DNA of 64,000 bases from Candidatus Tayloriibacteriota bacterium (GTDB lineage Bacteria; Patescibacteria; Paceibacteria; UBA9973; UBA6065). Positions 52,213-61,464 of this stretch are shown here, piece after piece. The DNA is taken from positions 1 through 64,000 of the forward strand of contig JACRJQ010000008.1 in assembly GCA_016215405.1 (NCBI GenBank), in the 5' to 3' direction. The notes beneath the pieces are model-generated. The model saw only the letters and a list, made by a program, of their open reading frames with translations. It had not been told where the DNA came from and did not search any database. A program made the translations under genes and the position numbers. Positions within the stretch are counted from its first letter, which is position 1; each line of letters begins with the position of its first letter.

Positions 52213-53106
52213 TTAGGACCTCCTCTGCCACTTGAACACCGTGACGAGGAGGGGCGATCCGAGGAATATGGACGAGTACGTTCCGGCGGTGATCCCCACG
52301 AGGAGCGCGAGGGCGAAATGCTTCGTCGCTTCGGGTCCGACGACGTAAAGGACGGCTATGGCGATAAGGGTCGTAAGGGACGTGTTGATAGAACGGACGA
52401 ACGTCTGGCCTATCGACTCGCCGACGATGGCGTCGAAGGATTTCCTGTCACCGTGGGCCCTTAGATTCTCCCTCACGCGATCGAAGACGACGATAGTGTC
52501 ATGGATAGAGAAGCCGAGGATGACGAGGAGGGCGGTCACGAAGAGAGTGTCCACCTCGACCCCCGAGAAGCGGCCGAGCGCCGCGAACAGGCCTGCGGGG
52601 ATGAGGATGTCGTGCAAGAGCGCGACGATGGCGATAAGGCCGTACTTCCACGACGACACAGGCTTAGACACCTTCCTAAAGACGAAAGCTATGAAAAGGA
52701 CGATGGCGATGAGGACGAGGACGATGGACATCCACGACTTCTCGAGAGCCTCCTTTCCCAAGATAGGGCCTACCGAATCGAATCTCTTCTCGGTAAGCGC
52801 CGCTCCGCCGCCCAAAGCGGCGAGGACGGCGTTATGAGCTTCGGGAGAGAGTTCCTGGGTCCTTAAGATATAGCCCGCCGACCCAGTCTCTCGTATCGAA
52901 TACTCGCCGAGCTTGAGAGCCTCGAGCTTCGGCCTGAGATTTTCGGCCGTAGGCCTGGTCGAAGTGCCGTATTCGACCTCGATGATGGAACCTCCCTTGA
53001 AATCGATTCCCGGCCTAAGTCCCCACGCGAAGATCGCGTAAAGTGATGCTATGACGAGCGCCGCGGAGACTGCGTAGAAGAATTTCCTGTGCGTGACTAT
53101 GAACAT
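52213..53106 (-). CDS. secF: Protein-export membrane protein SecF
   Basis: A 297-residue partner of SecD in proton-driven preprotein release. Six membrane helices; N-terminal FAWGLRPGIDFKGGSIIEVE, then FDSVGPILGKEALEKS, ALLHDILIPAGLFAALG, GFSIHDTIVVFDRVRENLR and SINTSLTTLIAIAVL, all family signatures. It starts 7 nt after secD ends. No SD. Confidence 0.95.
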   Translation of the reverse strand: MFIVTHRKFFYAVSAALVIASLYAIFAWGLRPGIDFKGGSIIEVEYGTSTRPTAENLRPKLEALKLGEYSIRETGSAGYILRTQELSPEAHNAVLAALGGGAALTEKRFDSVGPILGKEALEKSWMSIVLVLIAIVLFIAFVFRKVSKPVSSWKYGLIAIVALLHDILIPAGLFAALGRFSGVEVDTLFVTALLVILGFSIHDTIVVFDRVRENLRAHGDRKSFDAIVGESIGQTFVRSINTSLTTLIAIAVLYVVGPEATKHFALALLVGITAGTYSSIFLGSPLLVTVFKWQRRS

Positions 53107-53113
53107 GGCGGTA

Positions 53114-54445
53114 TTAGTTAGCTTTCTTTGCTATGAATCCGGAACCGAAGAAGAACCTCGCGAGAGCGCCATCGCCCTTAGCGCCGACCGCCATGAGGAT
53201 CGTCCTCGACGCGGTGAGCGCCGTGAACATAGAGACGACGACGCCGAGCCCGAAGACGAGAGCGAAGCCTTTTATCATGGGCGTCGAGGCAAAATAGTAG
53301 AGGATCACCGCGGTTATTATCGAAGAGAGGTTGGAATCACGGATAGAGAGCCATGCTCGATGGAAGCCCTCCTTGATCGCGTCAGGGAGAGAAAGGCCCT
53401 TCTTAAGCTCTTCCTTCATTCGCTCGAAGATGAGTATGTTCGCATCGACCGCCATGCCGAGGGTAAGGATGAAGCCTGCGATGCCTGCGGCGGTAAGAGT
53501 AACCGGGATGAGCTTGAAGAGGGCGAGGTTAAGGGCTACGTATATGGAGAGCGCGAGCGCCGCGACGAGTCCGGGCACGCGGTACCAAACGACGAGGAAC
53601 ACAGAGACGGCGATAAAGGCGATGAGTCCGGCGAAGAGCGACGCCTCGAGGGCGTCTTTGCCCAAGGTCGCGCCCACGGTCTGGGTAGAAGCGAGCGACA
53701 CCGGAACGGGAAGGGCTCCGTAGTTGAGGTCGCGCACGAGGCTGCGAGCCTCTTCTACCTTGAAGGAGCCGTTGATAACGGCCTGTCCGCTCTCGATCGA
53801 GCTCTCGATGACCGGCATGGATATCGGCGCCCCATCGAGGAATATCGCAAGGACCTTCCCGACATTCTCCTTGGTGATCTTGGCGAAGAGGTCCGCTCCC
53901 TCCTTATTGAACTCTATGCCCACGCGCGGCGCATAGGTCGTCTGGTCGAATTCGAGGCGGGCTCGAGAGAGGTACCTGCCCGTAAGGCCGGTCGTGACGA
54001 ATATATCGTCATAGGTCGCGGAGAGCCTCTCTGCATCCGTAAGGTTCTCGGAGCCCGGCTTTACGAGCCTGAAATCGAGGGTCGGGGTCTTGCCTATCAT
54101 GTCTACCGCGGTCTTCACATCGGTGACGCCCGGGAGCTCGACGATGAGCCTATGGACCGTATTGCCGACGGTGCCGCCGGTCTCTACCTGTACCAGGGGC
54201 TCCGAGACGCCGAAGAGGTTTACGCGGCGTTCGACGACGTCGGCGAGAGACTGCATAGCGTCTTTCGCCTCGCTCTCGCCGAGCTTCGAGGTATCGGCGT
54301 CAAAGACGAGATGGGTCCCGCCCGAAAGATCGAGGCCGAGGCGGTATGGGAAGCGAGAATCCTCGCCCGCCTTATCGTAGGTAAAGTATCCGACGGCTGC
54401 CGCGAGTGCGATAAGGACCAGGGCAGAGATTCTTTTTTTCCACAT
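53114..54445 (-). CDS. secD: Protein-export membrane protein SecD
   Basis: A 443-residue subunit: one N-terminal helix, a P1 periplasmic region (YRLGLDLSGGTHLVFDADTS near residue 35, then DVVERRVNLFGVSEPLVQVE), and five C-terminal helices with GMAVDANILIFERMKEELKK and SNLSSIITAVILYYFAS. P1 is shorter than in E. coli SecD (about 615 aa), as common in bacteria with compact SecD. Leader of about 35 nt after TAGTATAGC. First gene of secDF. Confidence 0.95.
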   Translation of the reverse strand: MWKKRISALVLIALAAAVGYFTYDKAGEDSRFPYRLGLDLSGGTHLVFDADTSKLGESEAKDAMQSLADVVERRVNLFGVSEPLVQVETGGTVGNTVHRLIVELPGVTDVKTAVDMIGKTPTLDFRLVKPGSENLTDAERLSATYDDIFVTTGLTGRYLSRARLEFDQTTYAPRVGIEFNKEGADLFAKITKENVGKVLAIFLDGAPISMPVIESSIESGQAVINGSFKVEEARSLVRDLNYGALPVPVSLASTQTVGATLGKDALEASLFAGLIAFIAVSVFLVVWYRVPGLVAALALSIYVALNLALFKLIPVTLTAAGIAGFILTLGMAVDANILIFERMKEELKKGLSLPDAIKEGFHRAWLSIRDSNLSSIITAVILYYFASTPMIKGFALVFGLGVVVSMFTALTASRTILMAVGAKGDGALARFFFGSGFIAKKAN

Positions 54446-54508
54446 AATCGTTACGGTGTTTGTAATGTAGGGCTATACTAGCCCCTTTTTCCCTATTTTG
54501 CAAAAGAA

Positions 54509-54535
54509 GATCCGCAGGCACGACGCCCGCGGATC
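54509..54535 (-). terminator. Terminator of the 54544 operon
   Basis: GATCCGC/GCGGATC stem with further internal pairing, then TTCTTTTGC on the minus strand. Confidence 0.7.
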
Positions 54536-54543
54536 CTTCGAAG

Positions 54544-55371
54544 CTACGCCTGCCTCGACCGTATCTCTTCGTTCACCTTAAGGACCGCCTCGAGGAGCCT
54601 CGGCCTGTATCCCGCCTTCGCCGAAGCTTTGACTATGGCGTTCACGTCCTTAGGCAGGCATTTGCCGCCAAATCCCCTGTCGTCCTCATAGACGAGAGTA
54701 TGTGACCGGCTGTTGCGCCCGTCTAAGAGCCAGAGCTCGCGGAGCTCGTCGTAATCGACGCCGAGGGTCTCGGCGATGTTGTAGAACTCGTTGCAGAACG
54801 TTACATTCGTAGCAAGAAAGCTGTTCTCCATGTATTTCACGAGCTCCGCGGTCGTGCTGTCTGTTATCTCATAGACGACGTCTGCGCCGAGGACGCGCTT
54901 GAAAAAACCCAATATCTTACGGGCGTAGGACCGCTCGCCGCCGATGATGACGAAGCTATGGAGCTTCATGTCGGTCGGATGGGGATGCCCCTTCCAGAAG
55001 GGCACGCTGTAATTGCCCTCCCCTATATATTCCGGAGAGAACGCTATCTTCCTCTTGTGCTTCTTGGAGAGGGCCTCTGTGGTTCCCGGCGGGATCGTGC
55101 TCTTTATGAGGACGAGCGGGACGGAAAGCCATGCAAAGGTGTCGTCTATCGCGGAGAGGTCAGCCGATCCATCCTTTCCCATAGGCGTAGGGACGCAGAC
55201 CACGGCGAGCTCCGCCCTTTTATTTATCTCCTGCTTCGAAGCCGAGATGCCAGGAGAAGCAACGTCGTAGATAAGGACTTCGAAGTGGTCCTTAAAGAAC
55301 CTCTCGACTGCCTTGCCGACGTAACCGTGGCCTATGACGGCCACAGCCTTCCTCCTCGTCTCTGTTTTCAT
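54544..55371 (-). CDS. Short UDP-sugar dehydrogenase-like protein
   Basis: A 275-residue UDP-glucose/GDP-mannose dehydrogenase family protein: VIGHGYVGKAVERFF (NAD site), VVCVPTPMG, IKSTIPPGTTEAL, FSPEYIGEGNYS, and catalytic Cys in GFGGKCLPKDVNAI (about residue 237). Like the gene at 20912 it ends before the C-terminal UDP-binding domain. The two share family but not close sequence. TATCTA 5 nt before the ATG. Confidence 0.75.
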   Translation of the reverse strand: MKTETRRKAVAVIGHGYVGKAVERFFKDHFEVLIYDVASPGISASKQEINKRAELAVVCVPTPMGKDGSADLSAIDDTFAWLSVPLVLIKSTIPPGTTEALSKKHKRKIAFSPEYIGEGNYSVPFWKGHPHPTDMKLHSFVIIGGERSYARKILGFFKRVLGADVVYEITDSTTAELVKYMENSFLATNVTFCNEFYNIAETLGVDYDELRELWLLDGRNSRSHTLVYEDDRGFGGKCLPKDVNAIVKASAKAGYRPRLLEAVLKVNEEIRSRQA

Positions 55372-55429
55372 GATCGTAGATAGGGCTATGGATAATGCCT
55401 TCCCTACAACCCTTCGGACGAAAGGAAGG

Positions 55430-56386
55430 TTACGCCTGCCCGACCTTGCCTTCGATCTTCTCTCTATACCAAGCGACTTCGCGGCGCAGACCCTCTTCAG
55501 GCGAGACCTTCGGATCGTAACCGAGGATCCTTCGCGCCTTGTCTATGCGAGCGGAAGTCTCGATCTGATCCCCTGCCCTGCGAGGCATCCTCTTGAAGGC
55601 GATCTTCTTGTCTATTATCCGCTCTATGAGAGCGAGACCTTCCCCGGTCGTGATCGTCTTATCGCTTCCTATATTGAATATCTCTCCTCGGACGAGGGCG
55701 GCTTTGGCGAGGACGATCGAGCAGGCATCCACCACGTCAGAGACATGGGTATAGCTCCTTATATGGCGCTCGGAGCCGTCGTAAAGGGTGAGCGGCTCGC
55801 CGCGGAGGACGTTTCGTATGACCTTATGATAGAGCTTTTCCGGACGCTCTCTCTCCCCGTACACGGAAAAGAGGCGCAAGACAGCGACTGGGAGGCCCTT
55901 GTCGCGAAAATAGGAAAGGGCGAGCTGCTCGGACGCGAGCTTGGTGACGCCGTAGTGCGAGGTAGGCTTCGGCTCCGTGGCCTCGTCCGAATCGGCCTTC
56001 GCGCCATAGACGGAAGAAGTCGAGATGTGCACGAAGATCCTAAGAGACGGGACCTTGCCCGCCGCCTCGAGGAGCCTGTGCGTGGCGATTATATTGTTCT
56101 TCACATACGCCTCGAACGCCGTCGAGGCAGATATGCCCGGCTGCGCGGCGAAATGGTATATAGCCTCGACCCCTTCGAGCGCGAAGGCGAGGTCGTCCGA
56201 CGAGAGATCGAGGCGCACGACCTCTATCCCCGACCTCCCCAGGTCGGCTATGGTTATCTCCTTTATCTTCGGCGAATAGTAATCCGTGACGGCATCAAGG
56301 CCCAGGACGTCGTGCCCCGCCCTTTTGAAAGCCTCGGCGACGTGGGAGCCGATAGCGCCCGCGGCGCCTGTCACTAGGATCTTCAT
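55430..56386 (-). CDS. NAD-dependent nucleotide-sugar epimerase/dehydratase
   Basis: A 318-residue SDR: VTGAAGAIGSHVAEAF at the N-terminus (variant of GxxGxxG), HISTSSVYG, catalytic HYGVTK (YxxxK near residue 148), AVLRLFSVYGERERP. It resembles UDP-glucose/glucuronate 4-epimerases. It lies between the dehydrogenase and a second SDR gene (2 nt apart), so a small nucleotide-sugar pathway is likely; a C4 epimerisation is the best guess. Confidence 0.8.
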   Translation of the reverse strand: MKILVTGAAGAIGSHVAEAFKRAGHDVLGLDAVTDYYSPKIKEITIADLGRSGIEVVRLDLSSDDLAFALEGVEAIYHFAAQPGISASTAFEAYVKNNIIATHRLLEAAGKVPSLRIFVHISTSSVYGAKADSDEATEPKPTSHYGVTKLASEQLALSYFRDKGLPVAVLRLFSVYGERERPEKLYHKVIRNVLRGEPLTLYDGSERHIRSYTHVSDVVDACSIVLAKAALVRGEIFNIGSDKTITTGEGLALIERIIDKKIAFKRMPRRAGDQIETSARIDKARRILGYDPKVSPEEGLRREVAWYREKIEGKVGQA

Positions 56387-56388
56387 GG

Positions 56389-57441
56389 CTATCGCACGAA
56401 CTCCATATACCTCCCCTCCTTCTTCACGAACGCCTCTTTAGGCTGGAACTTGTATCTGTATCCGTACATCTCGGTGATCTTCGAACCGTCGACGGCTATA
56501 GGGTATGAGTAGGATTTCCAACCTCCTTTCGAGGTCGGGACCTTACCGCGCGACGCATGCCACATAAAGAAGAACACTATGCGGATGAGATACGGATGGA
56601 TAGGAACGGCTTTCTTGCCTACCGCTTCCGCCATATCGCGACCGCGCACCGATGGCCCCGGAGGGCATATGTTGAAGGCCTCGTACTCGCCCTTAAGGTC
56701 CTTAAACGAGAGCAGTGCGACTATGTCGACGACGTCGTCTTCGTGGATGAATTGGCGTAGCCACTTCTTGGTGACCGGGACGAACGAGACCATCGCCGAG
56801 ACGAGCCGATGTATGAAATTCTCCTTGAGCTGTCCGGAGAGCGCCGCTTGAAGGCCGAAGCGTATCCTCATATACCTGCCGCGAGGACCCGTTATCGCCG
56901 CAGGCCGAACGACGAACACTTGAGGAACGCCTCCCCTCTTCTTCGCCTCCGCATACTTCGCCTCGAGACGCTCTTCGACTATCCTCTTCTCTTCCGCATA
57001 GAGATAGTCGGTCTTCCTGAATCCTTCGGATTCCTTGAAAAGATGGTCGACTTCGTTGTCTGGGAACGCGCCGTACGAGGCGACGGTCGAGAAATGCACC
57101 AGCTTCTGCACGGAAGGAGCCGACAAGGCGAAATCGAACACGGCGTCGGAGCCGTCGACGTTCCATTTCCACTGGATGTCCTTCTTCCCGTACATCTCGC
57201 GGATCTGCCAGGCGGTATGGATGACGATGTCAGGAGCGAACTCCCTCGCTCGGCCGACCCACTTATCGGCCTCGCAGAGGTTCGCCTGGACGAACGACAC
57301 CTTCTCCTCCCCGGCATAGAGCTCGGAGGCAGGCTCTTTGTCTATCGCGAGTATCCCTTCGACGTCCTTTCGGGCAGAAAACTCCCGGACGAGCATCGCG
57401 CCGACGTACCCCGAGCCTCCCGTTATGAGTATCCTGTGCAT
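56389..57441 (-). CDS. NAD-dependent epimerase/dehydratase family protein
   Basis: A 350-residue extended SDR: ITGGSGYVGAMLVREF (NAD site), HTAWQIREMYGKKDIQWKWN, VHFSTVASYG and the YxxxK at YAEEKR (about residue 147). The C-terminal part is longer and includes hydrophobic patches. A sugar epimerase or dehydratase is likely. Sits between the priming sugar transferase (8 nt upstream) and the next epimerase (2 nt downstream). Confidence 0.75.
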   Translation of the reverse strand: MHRILITGGSGYVGAMLVREFSARKDVEGILAIDKEPASELYAGEEKVSFVQANLCEADKWVGRAREFAPDIVIHTAWQIREMYGKKDIQWKWNVDGSDAVFDFALSAPSVQKLVHFSTVASYGAFPDNEVDHLFKESEGFRKTDYLYAEEKRIVEERLEAKYAEAKKRGGVPQVFVVRPAAITGPRGRYMRIRFGLQAALSGQLKENFIHRLVSAMVSFVPVTKKWLRQFIHEDDVVDIVALLSFKDLKGEYEAFNICPPGPSVRGRDMAEAVGKKAVPIHPYLIRIVFFFMWHASRGKVPTSKGGWKSYSYPIAVDGSKITEMYGYRYKFQPKEAFVKKEGRYMEFVR

Positions 57442-57449
57442 GTGATTTT

Positions 57450-58814
57450 CTATTTTCCTCCCCTCGAAGCGAGGGTCGCTATGGTCTGAAGCGCTATCTT
57501 GAGATCGAGCATGAGCGACCTGTTCTTAATGTAATAAAAATCGTAGGCGAGCCTTGTCTTTGTCTCTTCGAGCGACTGGGGCGGGAGCTCCTGCCTGATC
57601 TGCGCCCAGCCCGAGAGTCCCGGCTTTATGATGGTTCTCATAGTGTAATACGGTATCTCTCGAGATAGTTTCATGCCCAAGTCGTATATGTCCGGGCGAG
57701 GGCCTACGAGCGAGAGGTCTCCTTTGACGACGGAGAAGAGCTGCGGCAGCTCGTCGATGCGCGATCTCCTCAGGAGCTTGCCCACGCGGGTTATCCTGTC
57801 GTCGTTCTCTTTGACCCAGGCGCCTTTATCGCTTCGCCTCATGCTTCGGAACTTCGGTATGCGTATGACCTGGTTATCTTTGCCCACCCGCTCCTGGACG
57901 ATGAAGACCGGCCCGCCGTCATCGAGCTTTATAGCTATATAGACGAACGGGTAGAGGACGAGAGAGGCGAGCCCCAAGGCGAGGGCGATCCCGAAGTCCA
58001 TGAGCCTCTTCGTGACGTCGTAGACGCGCTTCGGATATGCCGATATGTTCTCCACGAACCAGCCGTGGGAGAGGAGCGAGAGCGCGACGCGGCCGAACAC
58101 CCCCTCATAGACCTGATGCATGTCCATGAAACGCGCGCGCGACAGGAGGAGGTTATAGAGGTCAGGAAGGACTGAGCGGGTCTTCTCGTTATAGAGGTCG
58201 ATGACGACGATAGGCCGGCTCTCGGACGATATCTTAGAAAGGAAATCCCTTTTGAACGAATCGGGGGTGAGGGCGTCGAGATCGGCCGAAGAGGAGAACG
58301 TGAAGTGGTAGTGAGGATTAGCGTTCACCTCCCTCTCGAGCTCCCTCATCTCCGCCCCGCTGCCCACGAGGACGGCGTCCGCCCGCCTTTCGATCCGGAT
58401 CGACCTGAAGATTCCTGCTCGCCAGAGGAGGATGAAGAGCGTCGAGACGGCGAAATAGAGGAAGAGGTTCGTCTTCGGCGCGATCGTGCCGGTGAGGTCG
58501 GAAGCGATCTCCGAGAACGGGGCGAAATAGAAGAAGCCGACGGCGATCGCGGCGTTCACGAGCTGGACGTTAAGGAAGATGGGCGGGATCGCGCTCCTGA
58601 AGAGGCCAGCGCTCCTCTCGTAGAGCCCGGCTATGAAATAGACCGCTATCCAGATGAGGAAGAGATAGGAGAAAGGATAGAGATGCTCGTAAAAGAGGCT
58701 CGCGTCGGGTACGGAGAGGTATCGGATGGCGAGAGTCGCCCAAAGGGCGAAGACGAACGCCGCCACGTCGCCGATAAGCAGTATCACGGGCGTTTTTCGG
58801 CTCAAGATAGGCAT
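57450..58814 (-). CDS. Priming sugar transferase (polyprenyl-phosphate sugar-1-phosphate transferase)
   Basis: A 454-residue WbaP/WcaJ-like protein: four to five N-terminal hydrophobic helices, a Rossmann-like middle, then the bacterial sugar transferase domain with the re-entrant helix (RLMDFGIALALGLASLVLYP), GGPVFIVQERVGKDNQVIRI, PKFRSMR, RSRIDELPQLFSVVKGDLSL and VGPRPDI, LSGWAQIRQ. It transfers the first sugar-phosphate to undecaprenyl phosphate to start glycan assembly. First gene of the operon running down to 54544. Confidence 0.93.
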   Translation of the reverse strand: MPILSRKTPVILLIGDVAAFVFALWATLAIRYLSVPDASLFYEHLYPFSYLFLIWIAVYFIAGLYERSAGLFRSAIPPIFLNVQLVNAAIAVGFFYFAPFSEIASDLTGTIAPKTNLFLYFAVSTLFILLWRAGIFRSIRIERRADAVLVGSGAEMRELEREVNANPHYHFTFSSSADLDALTPDSFKRDFLSKISSESRPIVVIDLYNEKTRSVLPDLYNLLLSRARFMDMHQVYEGVFGRVALSLLSHGWFVENISAYPKRVYDVTKRLMDFGIALALGLASLVLYPFVYIAIKLDDGGPVFIVQERVGKDNQVIRIPKFRSMRRSDKGAWVKENDDRITRVGKLLRRSRIDELPQLFSVVKGDLSLVGPRPDIYDLGMKLSREIPYYTMRTIIKPGLSGWAQIRQELPPQSLEETKTRLAYDFYYIKNRSLMLDLKIALQTIATLASRGGK

Positions 58815-58882
58815 ATAGTAGGTACAATATTACAAGAAAACAGCGAGGTTACAAGGCGAATCTGAGATATAATCTAGAGGCT

Positions 58883-60007
58883 ATGGAGACCGCAGCGCGC
58901 AAGAAACTCCTCATACTCATAACGAAATCGAACTTCGGGGGCGCTCAGCGCTACGTTTTCGATCTGGCGAGGTCGCTTAAAGGAAGATACGACGTCACGG
59001 TAGCCCTCGGAGGCGACGGGATGCTCAAAGCGAAGCTCGAAGAGGCGGGGATTCGCGTCGTATCCATCCCCTATCTGGCGAAGAGCGTAAACCCGTTGAA
59101 GGACGCTCTCGTGTTCTTCTGGCTCTGGAAGACGCTTAAGCGGGACAGGCCGGATATCGTTCATGTGAATAGTTCGAAGATCGGCGGCGCCGGTGCCTTC
59201 GTCGCGAGGATGATAGGGATAGACAAGGTGGTCTTCACCGCTCACGCATGGGCGTTCAACGAAGACAGGAGCGCTATCGCGAAAGGCCTTATCGCGTTCC
59301 TTCACTGGCTCACGGTGATGCTCTCTCATAAGACCATCGCCGTCTCTGGCGCGGTAAAGAGACAGATATCCCACCTTCCCTTCATGGACTCGAAGATAGA
59401 GGTCGTCCACCTCGGGCTCGAGCCCGTGGAGGCTTTCTCCCGCAAGGACGCGCGCAAGCTTTTGGAGATAAAAGAGAAGGAGTTCGCCATAGGGACGATA
59501 GCCGAGCTTCATCCTATAAAAGGGCTCAACTACGCCCTAGAATCGCTTTCCACGGCGCCCTTCGATTTCTCTTACACCATAATCGGCGAAGGGGACGCCC
59601 GAAAGAGCCTCGAAAAAACGATAGCTGCCGCGCCCAAGCTCGCAGGCCGCGTCAGGCTCGCGGGATTCCTCCCCGACGCGCCGAAGCTCCTCCCCGCTTT
59701 CGACATATTCCTCCTGCCCTCCCTTTCCGAGGCGTTCGGCTATGTCCTCTTGGAAGCCGGACACGCGCGGCTCCCTGTGATAGCGTCATCGGTGGGAGGC
59801 ATCCCTGAGATCATCGAGGACATGAAGTCCGGCATCCTCATCCATCCAAAGAATCCGAAAGAGATCGAACGGGCCATAGCCCACCTCTACGAGGACGAGG
59901 TGACGAGAGACAACCTCGCATTCACGCTCATGAACAAGGTAAAGAAGGAATTCTCCCTACAAAAGATGGTGGAAGGGACGGTGGCGGTTTACGAAACTGC
60001 AAAATAA
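58883..60007 (+). CDS. Family 4 glycosyltransferase
   Basis: A 374-residue GT-B enzyme: ILITKSNFGGAQRYVFDLAR, VHVNSSKIGGAGAFVARM, TAHAWAFNEDRS, IGTIAELHPIKGLNYALESL, IIGEGDARKSLEKTI and SLSEAFGYVLLEAGHARLPV. Divergent from the priming transferase gene and likely works on the same glycan. TATAAT lies 9 nt before the ATG. A terminator and repeat copy 4 follow. Confidence 0.85.
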   Translation: METAARKKLLILITKSNFGGAQRYVFDLARSLKGRYDVTVALGGDGMLKAKLEEAGIRVVSIPYLAKSVNPLKDALVFFWLWKTLKRDRPDIVHVNSSKIGGAGAFVARMIGIDKVVFTAHAWAFNEDRSAIAKGLIAFLHWLTVMLSHKTIAVSGAVKRQISHLPFMDSKIEVVHLGLEPVEAFSRKDARKLLEIKEKEFAIGTIAELHPIKGLNYALESLSTAPFDFSYTIIGEGDARKSLEKTIAAAPKLAGRVRLAGFLPDAPKLLPAFDIFLLPSLSEAFGYVLLEAGHARLPVIASSVGGIPEIIEDMKSGILIHPKNPKEIERAIAHLYEDEVTRDNLAFTLMNKVKKEFSLQKMVEGTVAVYETAK

Positions 60008-60112
60008 GCTACTCGCGATTTCTAGACTGGTCTTTGAAATTTTTCTTTTAGCCCTTTCCTTTGTCGGGCACAGATAATCCCAACAAGGGAAATGGACGGA
60101 GGTTGAGAGAGG

Positions 60113-60148
60113 AAATAGCCCGATTCGCGAAGCGAACCGGGCTATTTT
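60113..60148. terminator. Terminator after the 58883 glycosyltransferase
   Basis: TAGCCCG(a)TTCGC-GAA-GCGAA(c)CGGGCTA followed by TTTTCC. The 100 nt between it and the stop codon show nothing I recognise. Confidence 0.8.
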
Positions 60149-60157
60149 CCCTCTTAA

Positions 60158-60260
60158 TACCCCGCCGAGCCCGCGTTCTTCTGAGCGAGGACTGTCTGAG
60201 CCTGAATCTATGAGGGCGAGTTCCGCAGCGAGGAAAATGCGGATCGGCTAAAAGAAAAAC
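60158..60260 (+). repeat. Dispersed hairpin-ended intergenic repeat, copy 4
   Basis: TACCCCGCCGAGCCCGCGTT at the left, GCGAGGACTGTCTGAGCC in the middle, AATGCGGATCGGCTAAAAG at the right. The outer stem CCGCGTT (60171-60177) pairs with AATGCGG (60236-60242) through one G-T wobble. It lies between convergent genes, immediately after a terminator. The region 60261-60312 up to the rodA stop shows nothing else. Confidence 0.75.
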
Positions 60261-60312
60261 TATAGGATGCAGCGCGGACGCATCGCCCCCAAAGCAACTA
60301 TGGTCGTTTTGC

Positions 60313-61458
60313 CTAAATACCCAAAAACTCGTTCTTCGTCTCTTCCCTATGCGCGTCGCGCATGTAGCGGCGATGGGATTCGAGGATGCCCAGGGCGAAG
60401 AACGCCGTGAGAAGATGCGAGCCTCCGTAAGATACGAACGGCAGAGTGATCCCCGTCACCGGCAGAAGCCCCATATTCATGCCGACGTTTACGAGGAAAT
60501 GGCTCATAAAAAGAGTCGCGAGTCCGAGGCCGTAGAGTATCTCGAAATTAGTAGCTCCCCGCCATGAATTCGCGATGATCCGCCAGATAAGGAGCGCGAA
60601 AACGGCGAAGAACAGGATCACCCCTGCGAATCCCCACTCTTCCGCGAACGCGGCGAAGACGAAGTCCGTCTGGTATTCCGGAAGGAACTTGAGCTTCGAT
60701 TGCGTGCCGTATCCTATCCCTTTCCCCCATATCTCCCCCGACCCGACAGCGACCATCGATTGATAGGCGTTATATCCCGCTCCGCGCACGTCCGAGAGCG
60801 GATGGATGAAGGAAACGATGCGGGCCTTCTGATAATCCTTGAAACCGAAGCTCCAAAGCAGCGCGAACGCTACGGCGCCGCAAGCGATAAGGGTGAAAAG
60901 GTGCCTCTTGGAGAGCCCTGAGACGAGCGTCATGCCAAGCCAGACGAGAGCTATGATGACGGCGCTGCCGAAATCCGGCTGCAAAGCCACGAGAAAGAAG
61001 AGGATCGCCGCGTATACCCCAGAGACGATTATATGGCGGATATTGGCTATCTCGATGTGCCTTTTCGAGAAATATTTCGCGAGGATGAGGATGAGGAGGA
61101 CCTTCGCGAAATCGGTGGGCTGAAACGATACGGATCCGAACTGTATCCAGCTCTGCGCTCCCTTTACTTCGGCTCCGAGGAGAAGGAGGCCGGAAAGAAG
61201 GAGTATCATGAGGCCGAAGAGAAGGACGAGGACTTGGGTCCTTTTAAGGAAAGACCAGTCGATGAACGACGCCGCGAAGAACGTCGCGACAGAGACGCAG
61301 AGCCACATGACCTGCCTCGCGAAATAGGGGTCGTCCCCGACGAACGAATTCATCGTGACGAGCCCGAAGAGGACGAGCACGACGGCCGACCCGAGCATCA
61401 CCCAGTCTATGCGGAACCGCGCGAAAGACGCGGCGGCCTTTTGTATCATTTCGGACAT
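60313..61458 (-). CDS. rodA: Rod-shape-determining peptidoglycan glycosyltransferase RodA (SEDS)
   Basis: A 381-residue SEDS polymerase with about ten membrane helices. GAQSWIQFGSVSFQPTDFAK, LQPDFGSAVIIALVWLGM, GYNAYQSMVAVGSGEIWGKG, EYQTDFVFAAFAEEWGF and LPVTGITLPFVSYGGSHLL are SEDS signatures, the F-A-E-E-W-G form favouring RodA over FtsW. Polymerises lipid II into glycan strands with a class B PBP. It starts 6 nt after the upstream membrane-anchored gene ends. Confidence 0.92.
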   Translation of the reverse strand: MSEMIQKAAASFARFRIDWVMLGSAVVLVLFGLVTMNSFVGDDPYFARQVMWLCVSVATFFAASFIDWSFLKRTQVLVLLFGLMILLLSGLLLLGAEVKGAQSWIQFGSVSFQPTDFAKVLLILILAKYFSKRHIEIANIRHIIVSGVYAAILFFLVALQPDFGSAVIIALVWLGMTLVSGLSKRHLFTLIACGAVAFALLWSFGFKDYQKARIVSFIHPLSDVRGAGYNAYQSMVAVGSGEIWGKGIGYGTQSKLKFLPEYQTDFVFAAFAEEWGFAGVILFFAVFALLIWRIIANSWRGATNFEILYGLGLATLFMSHFLVNVGMNMGLLPVTGITLPFVSYGGSHLLTAFFALGILESHRRYMRDAHREETKNEFLGI

Positions 61459-61464
61459 TGGGTT

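Noticed and set aside
53093..54481. 462-codon plus-strand frame opposite secD
   Set aside because: Antisense shadow; secD signatures occupy the other strand throughout.
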